Origin: JAKACA01 sp050010115
Lineage (GTDB): Bacteria; Actinomycetota; Acidimicrobiia; Acidimicrobiales; Bog-793
DNA length: 24,604 nucleotides
Reading direction: 5' to 3'
Assembly: GCA_050010115.1 (NCBI GenBank)
Contig: JBEKLQ010000060.1
Coordinates: forward strand, 1 to 24,604
This document shows, piece after piece, positions 5,483 through 13,663 of the stretch; positions within the stretch are counted from its first letter, which is position 1; each line of letters begins with the position of its first letter. A program made the position numbers and the translations under genes. The notes under the pieces were generated by a model. The model searched no databases. It saw only the letters and a program-made list of their open reading frames with translations, and was not told where the DNA came from.

Positions 5483-6623
5483 CTGCGCATCCGGCGGGCG
5501 ACGGCGAGCACGACGGTGTCCGTATCGGCATGATCGGGTACGGCGCGATGGGAAAGGCCCACGCCTATGCCTACCGCGCCGCCAGCGTGATCCGCCCCCT
5601 CTCGTCGGCGGCTCGCCTCGCCGTGGTGTCCGGCCGGAACTCGGAAGCGGTCGCTGCGGCCTCGGTCGCCCTCGGCTTCGACAGCTGGACGAGCGACTGG
5701 CGAGAGGTCGTCGAGCGGCCTGACGTCGACGTCGTCGACATCTGCTCGCCGCCGGGCTCGCACGCCGAGATCATCGAGGCGGCGGCCCGCAACGGCAAGT
5801 CGATTCTGTGTGAGAAGCCGCTCTCGGTCTCGGTCGCCGATGCCGCAGCAGCACTGGGTGCCGCGGCGGCGAGCGGCGTGCTCAACGCCATCTGCTTCAA
5901 CTACCGCCGCCTGCCCGCCGTCGCCCTCATGAAGGAGCTCGTCGCCGCCGGGGAGATCGGGGATGTGCTCCTCTGGCGAGGTAGCTGGCTCTCGGACGAG
6001 TTCCTCGATCCGGCCATCCCGTTCGATTGGCGCTTCGACCGTCGGATAGGCGGTACGACGATCTCCGACCTCGGCAGCCACTTGGTCGACTTGGCGGAGT
6101 GGATGGTCGGCCCGATCGGTCGCGTCTGCGCGCAGTCGTCCACCTTCACGCGGGAACGGGCGGACCCGACCCGTGGAGGGATGGTTCCTGTGGGAGTCGA
6201 TGACGCCTCGAGCGCGCTCGTGAGGTTCACGAACGGGGCGGCAGGCGTGTTCGAGGTGGCGCGTGCCTGCTCGAGGCGGCCGTGCGACTTCACCGTCGAG
6301 GTGAACGGCACCCGTGGCACGCTCGTGTTCGACTACTCCCGTCTCAACGAGCTGCGCCTCGGTCGCAGCGCCGACGAGGAGCGCCTCTACGGCATGCGGA
6401 CGATCCGGACCGAGCATCCAGACCACCCGTACGCGGCAGACTGGTGGGCCATCGGCCAGGGCGTCGGTTACGGATCCAGCTTCGTCAACCTCGTCGGCGA
6501 CCTGCTTTCCGCCTGGCCGGACGGCCCGTGGCAGCCGGGACTCGATGTCGGCTTCCGAGTGCAGCAGGTCTGTGATCCATGGAGCGCTCTGCTGCCGACA
6601 GCAGATGGGTCAGCCTCGACTGA
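5479..6623 (+). CDS. Gfo/Idh/MocA-family dehydrogenase 2, 3' frameshift
   Basis: It is related to inositol/levoglucosan-type dehydrogenases: Rossmann motif GMIGYGAMGKAHAYAYR, CEKPLS catalytic lysine region, RGSWLSDEFLDP, and GSHLVDLAEWMVG in the substrate domain. The frame is intact to GFRVQQVCD (about 6576). The expected tail MERSAADSRWVSLD plus TGA then appears in another frame, from ATG 6579 to the stop at 6621-6623. One base is missing between 6576 and 6577 (GAT then CC ATG, where GAT NCC ATG is expected). As given, translation instead runs on in frame into the next gene, to 7896. This is either a sequencing error or a real mutation altering the last residues. The feature is drawn to the ancestral stop. 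Confidence 0.8.
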
Positions 6624-6693
6624 GCCGGGCTGCACCCGCCGATTCCTCGCCAACTCCAAGCATCCTCCCAGCTGCGTGTGCTTGATTTGCTTC

Positions 6694-7896
6694 ATGGCAT
6701 CTGCGCGTCAGTGGGCGGTTCGTGGAGGTGCCGGCGCTTTGCTCGCCGGCTCGATGGCGGCAGGAGGATGGGGGATCGCTCAGGCGGCCTCCGGCAGCCC
6801 GGGCGCATCGCGTGCGCCTGCCACCGGCGCCCATGCGAGCGCAGCCTCCTCGACGCCCTCCCCCGGCTCACAGGCGTCGGGTGCGGGATCGCCGGCCGGA
6901 TCGCCTGGAGCGACCGGCGGCAGCTGGCGAGGGCACGGCTTGCCCGGCGCCTTCGCCATGCTCGGCGGCGGCGGATCGATAACTGCGATCACGAAGGACT
7001 CGGTCACCGTGAAGTCGCCACGCGGCGGCACGAGGACGATCCTCACCACGGCGCAGACTGTCTACATCGAGGCGATGACGAACGTGCAGCGGTCCGACCT
7101 GAAGGTGGGCCAGAGCATCGGAGTGCTCGTGCAGCGTGCCGCGTCATCGAACGGCTCATTCCCGAGCTGGTCCGGCCAGGGCGGGAGCCCGACTGCGGGA
7201 ACGTCCACGACCAGCTCCACATCGCCCACCGCCTCGGTGATCGACATCATCGTGCCGAGCCTCCGAGGCAAGGTCGCAAGCGTGTCCGCCAGCAACATCG
7301 TGGTCGAGGGTCCACAGGGCCTGCAACAGACGATTGTCACGTCCAGCTCGACCACCTATCGTGAGCTCGGCGGTACCGCAGCGGTCTCCGCAGTGGCTCC
7401 CGGTGAGTATGCGGTCGGGTTCGGCACAGTCGCCACGAACCGCAAGGACCTCGATGCGTCCACGGTCGCTGTAGTCGGACCGCTGGCGGGCGGGAAGGTA
7501 ACCGGGATATCGGGCGGAACGATCAGCGTGCAGTCCCGACAGGGAACCCTGAAGATCACCACGAGCTCGTCGACGATCCTCCGCAGCACGACCGGGACGG
7601 CGTCGCTCTCCGAGGTGAAGGTGGGCGACTACGTGCTGGCGGTCGGGCTGCCAGCTGGCAGTACCGGCTTCGGCGCCACCGGATTGTGGTTCGGGACGAC
7701 ACCCCAGCCGGGGGGAACCTCGTCCATCGGTCTCGGTCTCGGCTGGCAAGGTCTTGGTGTGTCAGCCGGCTTCGGCAGCGGAGCCTTCGGATCCGGCGCC
7801 TTTGCCGGGGCATCGGGCACCGGACACGCGCACTGGCCCGGCACGAACGCTCCCGCCACCCCAGCCAAGAGTGCTCCCGCCGCCAGCCTGAGCTGA
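6694..7896 (+). CDS. Secreted DUF5666-like repeat protein
   Basis: The 400-residue protein starts at ATG 6694 with a signal peptide-like N-terminus (basic residues, then GGAGALLAGSMAAGGWGIAQAASG) followed by a Ser/Ala/Pro/Gly-rich linker. Three similar beta-rich modules follow (from GSITAITKDSVTVKS, LRGKVASVSASNIVVEG and AGGKVTGISGGTISVQS). Each contains a TV-x-S/E-G core, a Thr-rich strand and a D/G-x-Y/V-V closing strand, as in DUF5666-type extracellular modules. The C-terminus is Gly/Phe/Ala-rich and low in complexity. Extracellular or cell-wall location is inferred. No clear ribosome-binding site is seen. The reading frame is open from the upstream dehydrogenase only because of the frameshift there. 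It converges with the hydrolase gene (2-bp gap). Confidence 0.7.
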   Translation: MASARQWAVRGGAGALLAGSMAAGGWGIAQAASGSPGASRAPATGAHASAASSTPSPGSQASGAGSPAGSPGATGGSWRGHGLPGAFAMLGGGGSITAITKDSVTVKSPRGGTRTILTTAQTVYIEAMTNVQRSDLKVGQSIGVLVQRAASSNGSFPSWSGQGGSPTAGTSTTSSTSPTASVIDIIVPSLRGKVASVSASNIVVEGPQGLQQTIVTSSSTTYRELGGTAAVSAVAPGEYAVGFGTVATNRKDLDASTVAVVGPLAGGKVTGISGGTISVQSRQGTLKITTSSSTILRSTTGTASLSEVKVGDYVLAVGLPAGSTGFGATGLWFGTTPQPGGTSSIGLGLGWQGLGVSAGFGSGAFGSGAFAGASGTGHAHWPGTNAPATPAKSAPAASLS

Positions 7897-7898
7897 TC

Positions 7899-8651
7899 TC
7901 AGCAGCTCCCGAGGAACCGGATGATCGCCTGACGGAACTCCGGCTTGACCACCGCCGAGAGATGGTCGCCCGGGACGGACTGGAAGGAGGCGCCCGGGAT
8001 CAACTCTGCCAGAGAGGCCGGTGATCCGACCAGGGTGTCCTGCTCGCCGTTGACAACGAGGGTTGGTACCGAGATCGTCCGGATCGCCTGCAGGTCGGGA
8101 GGCGGGTCCCCCGCCCGCATCACGGCAGCGAGGGCCAGCCGGTCCGCACCGGTTGCCTCGGCGAACTTGCGAAACGCCAGCGCCCTCGCATCCACGATCC
8201 CCTCGCGACCCGGCGCCTCGAGCGCCTCGGCGATGCGACGCTGGTGCTCGGGTCGCCACATCGTGGCCTGCGCGAGGCCGGCACCCCCGAGCACCAGCGA
8301 CCGCACCCGAGGCTCGCCCTGCACCAGCGACAACGCCACGAAGGAGCCCATCGAGTAGCCGACGATATCGGCTTCGTGCACCTGCAGCTCGTCGAACAGG
8401 GCGCTGACGTCCCGCGCCATCACCCCACCGGCATAGGCGGCCGGGTCGTGTGGCTTGTCGGACTCGCCGTGGCCGCGGGCATCGATCACGATCACCCTGC
8501 GGCCGAGATCCGCCACCGCAGCCGCTAGTCCCGGGTGGATCCAGTTCGTCGCGGAATTCGAGGCGAACCCGTGGTGCATGAGGACTGCCGGCCCCTCGCC
8601 CATCTCGTCGTATGCGATCCCGATGCCGTCGACGGTGGTGAAGCGCTTCAT
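7899..8651 (-). CDS. Alpha/beta-fold hydrolase
   Basis: The 250-residue hydrolase contains the oxyanion region MHHGFASN (about residue 25), DARGHGESDKP, the nucleophile elbow GYSMGS with S100, acid D205 (NGEQDTLV) and H230 (PGDHLSAV). The triad is complete and the length is standard for single-domain serine hydrolases of the haloperoxidase/3-oxoadipate enol-lactonase type. The substrate is unknown. Its ATG overlaps the alaX stop (ATGA, 8648-8651), so the two are translationally coupled with alaX first. Confidence 0.88.
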   Translation of the reverse strand: MKRFTTVDGIGIAYDEMGEGPAVLMHHGFASNSATNWIHPGLAAAVADLGRRVIVIDARGHGESDKPHDPAAYAGGVMARDVSALFDELQVHEADIVGYSMGSFVALSLVQGEPRVRSLVLGGAGLAQATMWRPEHQRRIAEALEAPGREGIVDARALAFRKFAEATGADRLALAAVMRAGDPPPDLQAIRTISVPTLVVNGEQDTLVGSPASLAELIPGASFQSVPGDHLSAVVKPEFRQAIIRFLGSC

Positions 8652-9370
8652 TCGACGACGATCCGCACTCGTTTGTTGCCCTTGCCCTTGCTCTCCGTCT
8701 TGACGACACGCACGTGCCCGACCTCGCCCGTCGATCGGACATGGGTGCCGCCGTCGGCCTGCTTGTCGAGCCCGACGACGTCCACCACGCGCACGTCCCG
8801 CACGTGCTCGGGGACGAGGTTGGTCTTCGTGCGGATCAGGTCCTCATCGGTCAACACGTCCTGCCTCGAGCGCCACGAGATCTCAATCGGCCGGTCGTTG
8901 GCGATCTCGTCGTTGACGCGCTGCTCGATGGTTGCCCCGAAACCCTCCGGCAGCGGGTCGAACTCGAAATCCATCCGGGCGGCCAGTGGCTCCATGTTCC
9001 CGCCCGTGACAGCTTTCCCGTACTCGTTCCAGATGACCCCACACAAGATGTGTAGCGCCGTATGGGTGCGCATCAACGCGTGGCGGCGATCCCAGTCGAC
9101 GACGCCGTGGACGCGCTCGCCGACGGCGGGAACGGGCCCGTCGAGGACGTGCCAGGCGACCGCCCCGTCTTTCGCCACCTCGGTGACCCGAGCCGAGCCG
9201 AGCACACCCGTGTCGTGCGGCTGACCGCCACCAGTCACGTAGAACGCGGTGGCGTCGAGAGCAACCCGATCGCCGTCGACGGCGACCACCGTCGCGTCGA
9301 ACTCCCGCAGATAGGCGTCGCGCAGATAGAGCAGATCGGTTGGCGGATGAGCTTCGTCCATGGCGTCCAT
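8648..9370 (-). CDS. alaX: AlaX-type alanyl-tRNA editing protein
   Basis: It is a stand-alone editing domain related to that of alanyl-tRNA synthetase, and is expected to hydrolyse mischarged Ser- or Gly-tRNA(Ala). Visible motifs are the GGGQPHDTG loop, the zinc motif THTALH (H103 and H107 counted from the 9370 start) and the C-terminal DGGTHV. In most relatives the last is CGGTH, so the cysteine ligand is replaced by Asp206, with H210 retained. The sequence RSTGEVGHVRVVKTESKGKGNKRVRI is typical. The start is uncertain: GTG 9391, ATG 9370 and ATG 9361 are possible, none with a strong ribosome-binding site. It is the first gene of a two-gene operon with the hydrolase. Confidence 0.85.
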   Translation of the reverse strand: MDAMDEAHPPTDLLYLRDAYLREFDATVVAVDGDRVALDATAFYVTGGGQPHDTGVLGSARVTEVAKDGAVAWHVLDGPVPAVGERVHGVVDWDRRHALMRTHTALHILCGVIWNEYGKAVTGGNMEPLAARMDFEFDPLPEGFGATIEQRVNDEIANDRPIEISWRSRQDVLTDEDLIRTKTNLVPEHVRDVRVVDVVGLDKQADGGTHVRSTGEVGHVRVVKTESKGKGNKRVRIVVE

Positions 9371-9698
9371 GCTCGCCGACCGCGCAGGCACGCGCCACCG
9401 GGCAGCCCGAGCCCTCTGGCCCTCGGGGCACCACCGCCGTTCACCTGCAGTTCAGGTTGCGTGGCGGCTCGGCAACCAGGCGTTCACGCTGGCGCCGGCA
9501 GCTGCAGGTGCCTGTTGACAAGTGCAAGCTGTGGACCGGCGGCGCCGAGGCGCGTGGTCAGGACCTCACGAGCCGCGCGGTGCCCGGCGACAGCTCGACA
9601 TGGCCCCCGAGCGGCCGATTGTCCCGAGTCTGTGGACGAGCACCCGGCGTGCACCTGCTGTTCATGTTCGCCGGCCGGCCAGGACCCGCTAGCGGTGC
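9371..9698. other. Intergenic gap without recognised gene
   Basis: The stretch between the alaX start and the 3' end of the oxidoreductase gene holds no ORF with recognisable homology on either strand. It must contain the alaX promoter, but no convincing -35/-10 pair is visible. A short ACCTG-N5-CAGGT inverted repeat occurs near 9436-9450. Confidence 0.4.
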
Positions 9699-10622
9699 TC
9701 AGCTCTCGAGGTCGAGCACGACTTTGCCGCACACGGAGCGATCGACGAGGCGGTCGAACGCCGTGTTGACGTTCTCGAGCTGAACCCTGGAGTCGATCAC
9801 CACCTCGAGCCGGCCGTCTCGCACTGCCTCCAGAGCAGCGCGGATTCCGGCCGCGATCGCCTCCCCACTCTCCATGAGCCCTCCGTAGCCCATCACGCGG
9901 AGCGACTTGCGATAGAGCGCCTGCAGCGGGACCTGGCCCGTCGTGTCAGCGGACGTGCCGTAGAGCACGAGGCGCCCCCTCGGCGCCATCGCCGCTATGA
10001 CAGCACCCGTGTAGCTCCCGCCGAGGGGGTCGAGGACGACGGTCGGGCTGAAGTCGTCGAGCTCGGATCCGAGGGCTTCGGCATCAGCGACGATGACCTG
10101 ATCCGCCCCACGCTCGGCCACGAAGGCGGCTTTGGCGGCGCTCCCGGTCTGGCCCCAGACAGTCGCCCCCAGGCGGTGAGCGATGGAAACGATCATCGAC
10201 CCCACGCCCCCGCTCGCGCCGAGAACGAGAACCCGGTCCTCCGGGGTCACCGCCGCCAGCTCGTGCACCGTGCGCCAGGCGGTCACTCCGGCCACACCGA
10301 TCGACGCCGCTACGTCGAGCGGCACACCCTCGGGCACCTCGATCAGCGCGTCGCCACGAACGATCACGTTCGTGGACCAGATGCCCTGGCCGCGCACCAC
10401 GACGGGCCGACCGTCGACGGTGCCCGCACCCTCGCTCCCGATCGTTCTCGGCAACAGGACATCCGGGCCGGCCCGACCTAGGGCCACATACCGATCCACG
10501 GGGTTGACCCCTCCGTAGGCCATGTCGACGACGACCTCGCCGGGTCCGGGCTCGCCGAGCTCGACGTCCTCGACGACGAGCGGTTCACCGTGGGCGATCA
10601 GACGTGCAGCTCGGGCTCGCAT
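9699..10622 (-). CDS. Zinc-free MDR oxidoreductase (quinone oxidoreductase type)
   Basis: The 307-residue medium-chain dehydrogenase/reductase has an N-terminal GroES-like domain (GPGEVVVDMAYGGVNPVDRYVALGR) and a Rossmann domain with VLVLGASGGVGSM (glycines at about 135-141). The structural and catalytic zinc cysteines of alcohol dehydrogenases are missing. It therefore belongs to the QOR/crotonyl-type NADPH-dependent reductases. Residues VVLDPLGGSYTGAVIAAMAPRG and LVLYG match the family. The ATG at 10622 (MRARAARLIAHGEP) is preferred over the in-frame start at 10652 because homology begins there. It stands alone, 51 bp from the NlpC/P60 gene 3' end on the same strand. Confidence 0.85.
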   Translation of the reverse strand: MRARAARLIAHGEPLVVEDVELGEPGPGEVVVDMAYGGVNPVDRYVALGRAGPDVLLPRTIGSEGAGTVDGRPVVVRGQGIWSTNVIVRGDALIEVPEGVPLDVAASIGVAGVTAWRTVHELAAVTPEDRVLVLGASGGVGSMIVSIAHRLGATVWGQTGSAAKAAFVAERGADQVIVADAEALGSELDDFSPTVVLDPLGGSYTGAVIAAMAPRGRLVLYGTSADTTGQVPLQALYRKSLRVMGYGGLMESGEAIAAGIRAALEAVRDGRLEVVIDSRVQLENVNTAFDRLVDRSVCGKVVLDLES

Positions 10623-10673
10623 GCTGCCCGTTCTAGCGTGGCCGGGCTCCATGCCGGCTGAGACCGATTGGCC

Positions 10674-11849
10674 TCACGGCTCGCCGATGCCCACCAGACC
10701 GTCGAAGTAGATGGGGGTGTAGGCGACCTTGGTGCCCGGTTCGGCGGCCTGGATCGCCGTGGCGAGCCCGTAGGGGCCCGACCCCAGGTACATGACGACG
10801 TGCGTGATGGGCGTGCCACCGTCGTCGGCGAAGTGGTAAAAGAGCAGGTCGCCGGCGCGGATGTCCTTGAGCGGCACCGGGACGGACTCCTCCCACTGAG
10901 CCGTTGCGGAATGCTCGAGCGATACTCCGGCAGCCCGCCAGGCAAGCATCGTGAGGCCTGAGCAGTCGACGCCTGATTTGCTCGCCCCCCCGAACACGTA
11001 GGGCACGCCAAGGTACGAGCGCACGACGTGGGCCGCGAGCAACGCCTGCAGAGGCGAGGCCGGTTTGCCGGCATCGGTGCCGGCGAGGTTCTTCCCTTTG
11101 TACGGGCTGCCGGCCTGCCAGGCGGCGAACAGCTTCGTGAAGTTCTTCGGCCCCAACAGCTTCCCCAGCTGGACCGACACTGCCAGGTGCTGGAGTGATG
11201 CCTCCTTGATCAGCTTGAGCGCCTCGGCGTGCAGGGCGCCGATGTGAGCGACCGTGAGCTTGATCGATTGTTCGGTCACCACGGCTTCGGCCAGGCCCTT
11301 GCTGATCTCATCGGAGATCGCCACGTAGCGGCCTATCGATGCGTGCAGGTTGCTGGCGGCGAACCCGGCATAGACGGCGGTCATCTCGCCGTCGCTGGCG
11401 CTGTTGGACAGCAGCGGGGAGTTGATGTTCGTCAGCTGCCCGGTGACGTACGCAAGGATCGCCGCCTTCCGGAGCGCGAGCTTGGCCGACTGCACGTTGC
11501 CCTCGGCCTCCTTGACGCGCAGGTCGCAGGACACCACCGCCTTCTCGGCCGCCTGCAGTCGGACCTTCTGCTGGTCGTAGGTCTCCGAGAGTGTCGCAGC
11601 CTTCTGGTTCTCGGACCTCACCTCTGACGCAGTGGCGAGCAGCTGCCGGAGCAGTGAGTTGGCGGCGGCGGGGATAGTGGTGGTGGTGGTCGTGCTGCCA
11701 CGGTGGTGCGCCGGCTTGGTCGCTTTCGCCGACGACGGGGGGCTCGACGGCCGCGCCGCCGTCGAATTAGCCCCTAGCGCGGTCGTCTGACCACTCAGAG
11801 TGGCGATAACAACCGCAAGTGCACCTATCCATAGTTTGTGTCGGGACAA
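10674..11849 (-). CDS. Secreted NlpC/P60 peptidoglycan endopeptidase
   Basis: The 391-residue protein has a signal peptide (residues 1-26, ending ALGA) and a Ser/Pro/Thr linker with a run of six Thr. A long alpha-helical, probably coiled-coil region follows (about 62-240), and then a C-terminal NlpC/P60 cysteine peptidase domain (about 270-391). The catalytic cysteine is C296 in GVDCSGLT and the histidine is H350 in ITHVVMYLG. This is the architecture of RipA-like hydrolases that cleave peptide cross-links in peptidoglycan during division. The coiled coil probably keeps the enzyme inactive until it meets a partner. The start codon is TTG (11849-11847), supported by GGAAG eight bases upstream and by the position of the signal peptide. 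Confidence 0.88.
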   Translation of the reverse strand: MSRHKLWIGALAVVIATLSGQTTALGANSTAARPSSPPSSAKATKPAHHRGSTTTTTTIPAAANSLLRQLLATASEVRSENQKAATLSETYDQQKVRLQAAEKAVVSCDLRVKEAEGNVQSAKLALRKAAILAYVTGQLTNINSPLLSNSASDGEMTAVYAGFAASNLHASIGRYVAISDEISKGLAEAVVTEQSIKLTVAHIGALHAEALKLIKEASLQHLAVSVQLGKLLGPKNFTKLFAAWQAGSPYKGKNLAGTDAGKPASPLQALLAAHVVRSYLGVPYVFGGASKSGVDCSGLTMLAWRAAGVSLEHSATAQWEESVPVPLKDIRAGDLLFYHFADDGGTPITHVVMYLGSGPYGLATAIQAAEPGTKVAYTPIYFDGLVGIGEP

Positions 11850-11889
11850 AGGTCGTGCTTCCGATCTGCCGAGCTGTGTACGGTGTCGT

Positions 11890-11916
11890 AAGCCGGCTTG
11901 CCCCCGCCTCGCGAGG
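11890..11916. promoter_or_regulatory. Two adjacent 10-bp palindromes upstream of nlpC/P60 gene
   Basis: AAGCCGGCTT (11890-11899) and CCTCGCGAGG (11907-11916) are perfect palindromes, 17 bp apart centre to centre, 40-67 bp upstream of the TTG start. They may be protein-binding sites or RNA hairpins in the leader. Confidence 0.3.
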
Positions 11917-11972
11917 TGACCGGCGACCTAGAAACCGTCAGCTTAGACCAACATGGCGCCGGAAGGAAAGCA

Positions 11973-12560
11973 TCAGATCTTCGTGCGGCCAGAATAGGCG
12001 GCAAGCCGGTCGACCGCGCGAGCATCCTCAGGCACCGGGACGATCGCTTCGAAGGGCATCTCGCCGCCCCGCGGCTCGGCCGGCAGCATCTCGTGAGCGA
12101 TCGGAATGACCTGTTCAGCAAGTGTGTCGTCGAGCTTCCGCTCCTGGCCCGTAGCCACGGCGAGGTCCCAGCTGTGCAGCACGGTCTCCAAGGCGTACAT
12201 CTGGACGACGACCGCTCCGGGAAGCGTGGCCCAGGGCAACGTGACCTCCTTGGACAGCAGCGCGTCATCGTCCCACGCTGCACGGGCTGCGGCTTGGGCC
12301 GAGGCAAATGCCGCAAGGAAACCCTCCTCCGGAACCTCGCTCGTCTCGAGCAACTCGCCGAGCTCGGTCTCCTCTACGGCGTCCCCACAGCGGCGAACCG
12401 CTCCGGTCAGGTGGTTGAGCAGGGCAGCAACGTCGAACTCGGTGCATGGAGTGGGCAGCGACAGCTGATCATCGCTGACCTCCGCAATCAATACCGCCGC
12501 CTGGTCGAGCGCTCGTTCGAAGAGCGGGCGGGGGTCCGTGGTGACTGTGGCGTCCGTCAT
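11973..12560 (-). CDS. TIGR03086 family metal-binding protein (DinB-like)
   Basis: The 195-residue protein has the mycothiol-dependent maleylpyruvate isomerase N-terminal (DinB-like four-helix) domain. Typical signs are LSLPTPCTEFDVAALLNHLTGAV, where the His is a metal ligand, and QMYALETVLHSWDLAVATG, which carries a further His. Such proteins often use mycothiol, but the reaction here is unknown. The start at 12560 is set by AGAGGAG seven bases upstream. It is divergent from the WYL regulator, with an inverted repeat in the shared 104-bp intergenic region, so co-regulation is likely. Confidence 0.85.
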   Translation of the reverse strand: MTDATVTTDPRPLFERALDQAAVLIAEVSDDQLSLPTPCTEFDVAALLNHLTGAVRRCGDAVEETELGELLETSEVPEEGFLAAFASAQAAARAAWDDDALLSKEVTLPWATLPGAVVVQMYALETVLHSWDLAVATGQERKLDDTLAEQVIPIAHEMLPAEPRGGEMPFEAIVPVPEDARAVDRLAAYSGRTKI

Positions 12561-12617
12561 GGTCGGTCTCCTCTGGTGAAGGTCGTTCGCGTGGGAACGG
12601 CCTTGGCACCATACTGG

Positions 12618-12646
12618 ACAAACAGGCCATCTCATGTCCTGTTTGT
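12618..12646. promoter_or_regulatory. Inverted-repeat operator candidate
   Basis: ACAAACAGG (12618-12626) and CCTGTTTGT (12638-12646) form a perfect 9-bp inverted repeat with an 11-bp spacer. It lies between the divergent TIGR03086 and WYL genes. It also contains GGACA...TGTCC, a second nested repeat. It ends 18 bp before the regulator's ATG, where TACCCT (12652-12657) could be a -10 giving a near-leaderless transcript. It is a natural autoregulatory site for the WYL protein. Confidence 0.55.
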
Positions 12647-12664
12647 TGCGTTACCCTGTGCGCA

Positions 12665-13663
12665 ATGCGAGCCGACCGCCTCGTGGCTCTCGTCTTACTG
12701 CTGCAGGTACACGGCCGGATGACCGCGCCCGACCTTGCCGACCGCCTCGAGGTCTCCGAACGGACGGTGCGCCGGGATCTCGACGCGTTGCTGATGGCGG
12801 GGTTGCCGCTCTACTCCCAGCGCGGCCGTGGTGGGGGCTGGGCGCTGCTCGACGGGCACAAGATCAACCTCTCAGGGCTCACGCCGGACGAAGCCCAGGC
12901 TCTCTTCCTCGTTGCCGGGCCTCGGGCGCCGGCCGGACTCGGCGTCGAGGAGGAGGTGAGATCGGCGTTGCGCAAGCTCCTCGCGGCGCTCCCCGCCCCG
13001 ACCCGCGAACGCGCCATACAGGCGACCGGGGCGGTCCACGTCGACCCCGCGACGTGGGGCCGGGACGCTGACCAGCCCCCGATGCTCGGCCCCGTCCGTG
13101 AGGCCGTCGTGGCCGGGAAGCAGATCGACCTCACCTACGCCAAGCCCGGAGAACAGCCGGCCCTCCGCCGTGTCAACCCCTACGGGCTCGTCGCCAAGGG
13201 AGGGGTCTGGTACCTGCTGGCCGGCTCCGAAGCAGGGTTGCGGACCTACCGCGTATCCCGGGCGACCGGGGTCACGATCACGGACGAACCGGTCGAGCGG
13301 CCCGAGGACTTCGACCTCGCCCAAGCCTGGGATGAGGTGCGGGATCGCCTCAGCCGGAGAAGAGGGACCCTCGCGGTCGACTTCGCGGTGGAGCCGGGCT
13401 CTGACCGTTGGGTCGCGGTCAGCCTCGGCTGGTGGGCAGGTCTCACCAAGCTGGAGGACGACGGTGAGGCGCCGGCGGGCTGGCAGCGCTACCGGGCGAT
13501 GTTCGGCAACGAAGCGACGGCAGCAAGCGAGCTGGCCCGCTTTGGGCGGCACGTCAGGGTGACCTCACCGGAGGCGATCCGCCATGAGCTGGCGAGACTT
13601 GGTAGAGAGCTCCTCGCGAGCAACCTTCCGAACGCTGCCTCAGGCTGCGCGGGACCCGTCTGA
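12665..13663 (+). CDS. HTH-WYL transcriptional regulator
   Basis: The 332-residue regulator begins with a DeoR/HTH_11-type winged helix (MRADRLVALVLLLQ, then APDLADRLEVSERTVRRDLDAL, residues 1-60). A linker follows, and then a WYL ligand-sensing domain containing VWYLLAG (W182-Y183-L184) and RTYRVSRA, with a WCX-like C-terminal extension to about residue 315. It belongs to the YafY/PafC-like group that binds DNA near its own gene. It is divergent from the TIGR03086 gene, probably its target. Its last 24 bp overlap the convergent protease gene. The start at 12665 places the HTH at the very N-terminus, as is usual. Confidence 0.9.
   Translation: MRADRLVALVLLLQVHGRMTAPDLADRLEVSERTVRRDLDALLMAGLPLYSQRGRGGGWALLDGHKINLSGLTPDEAQALFLVAGPRAPAGLGVEEEVRSALRKLLAALPAPTRERAIQATGAVHVDPATWGRDADQPPMLGPVREAVVAGKQIDLTYAKPGEQPALRRVNPYGLVAKGGVWYLLAGSEAGLRTYRVSRATGVTITDEPVERPEDFDLAQAWDEVRDRLSRRRGTLAVDFAVEPGSDRWVAVSLGWWAGLTKLEDDGEAPAGWQRYRAMFGNEATAASELARFGRHVRVTSPEAIRHELARLGRELLASNLPNAASGCAGPV

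Noticed and set aside
5293..6426. Long minus-strand ORF opposite the second dehydrogenase.
   Set aside because: Its translation is low in complexity and Arg/Asp-rich, as expected for the complementary frame of a GC-rich gene.
5479..7896. A genuine single 800-residue dehydrogenase-exported protein fusion.
   Set aside because: The dehydrogenase's normal C-terminus and stop are visible in the next frame, and the downstream protein has its own ATG and signal peptide. A one-base deletion explains the open frame.
7888..7908. Bidirectional terminator between the converging DUF5666-like and hydrolase genes.
   Set aside because: Only competing 5-6-bp stems (CTGAG/CTCAG and GAGCTG/CAGCTC) are present, with no U-tract, and they overlap both stop codons.
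7762..8742. Minus-strand ORF of 326 codons overlapping the hydrolase gene.
   Set aside because: It is an alternative frame of the alpha/beta hydrolase, whose triad is complete in the annotated frame.
11850..11972. Possible c-di-AMP (ydaO) riboswitch before the NlpC/P60 gene (GAGGCGGGGG on the minus strand).
   Set aside because: Only one short motif matches. The 3' signature (CAGCTAACC-like) is not in the required order, and the space before the start codon is too small for the full aptamer.
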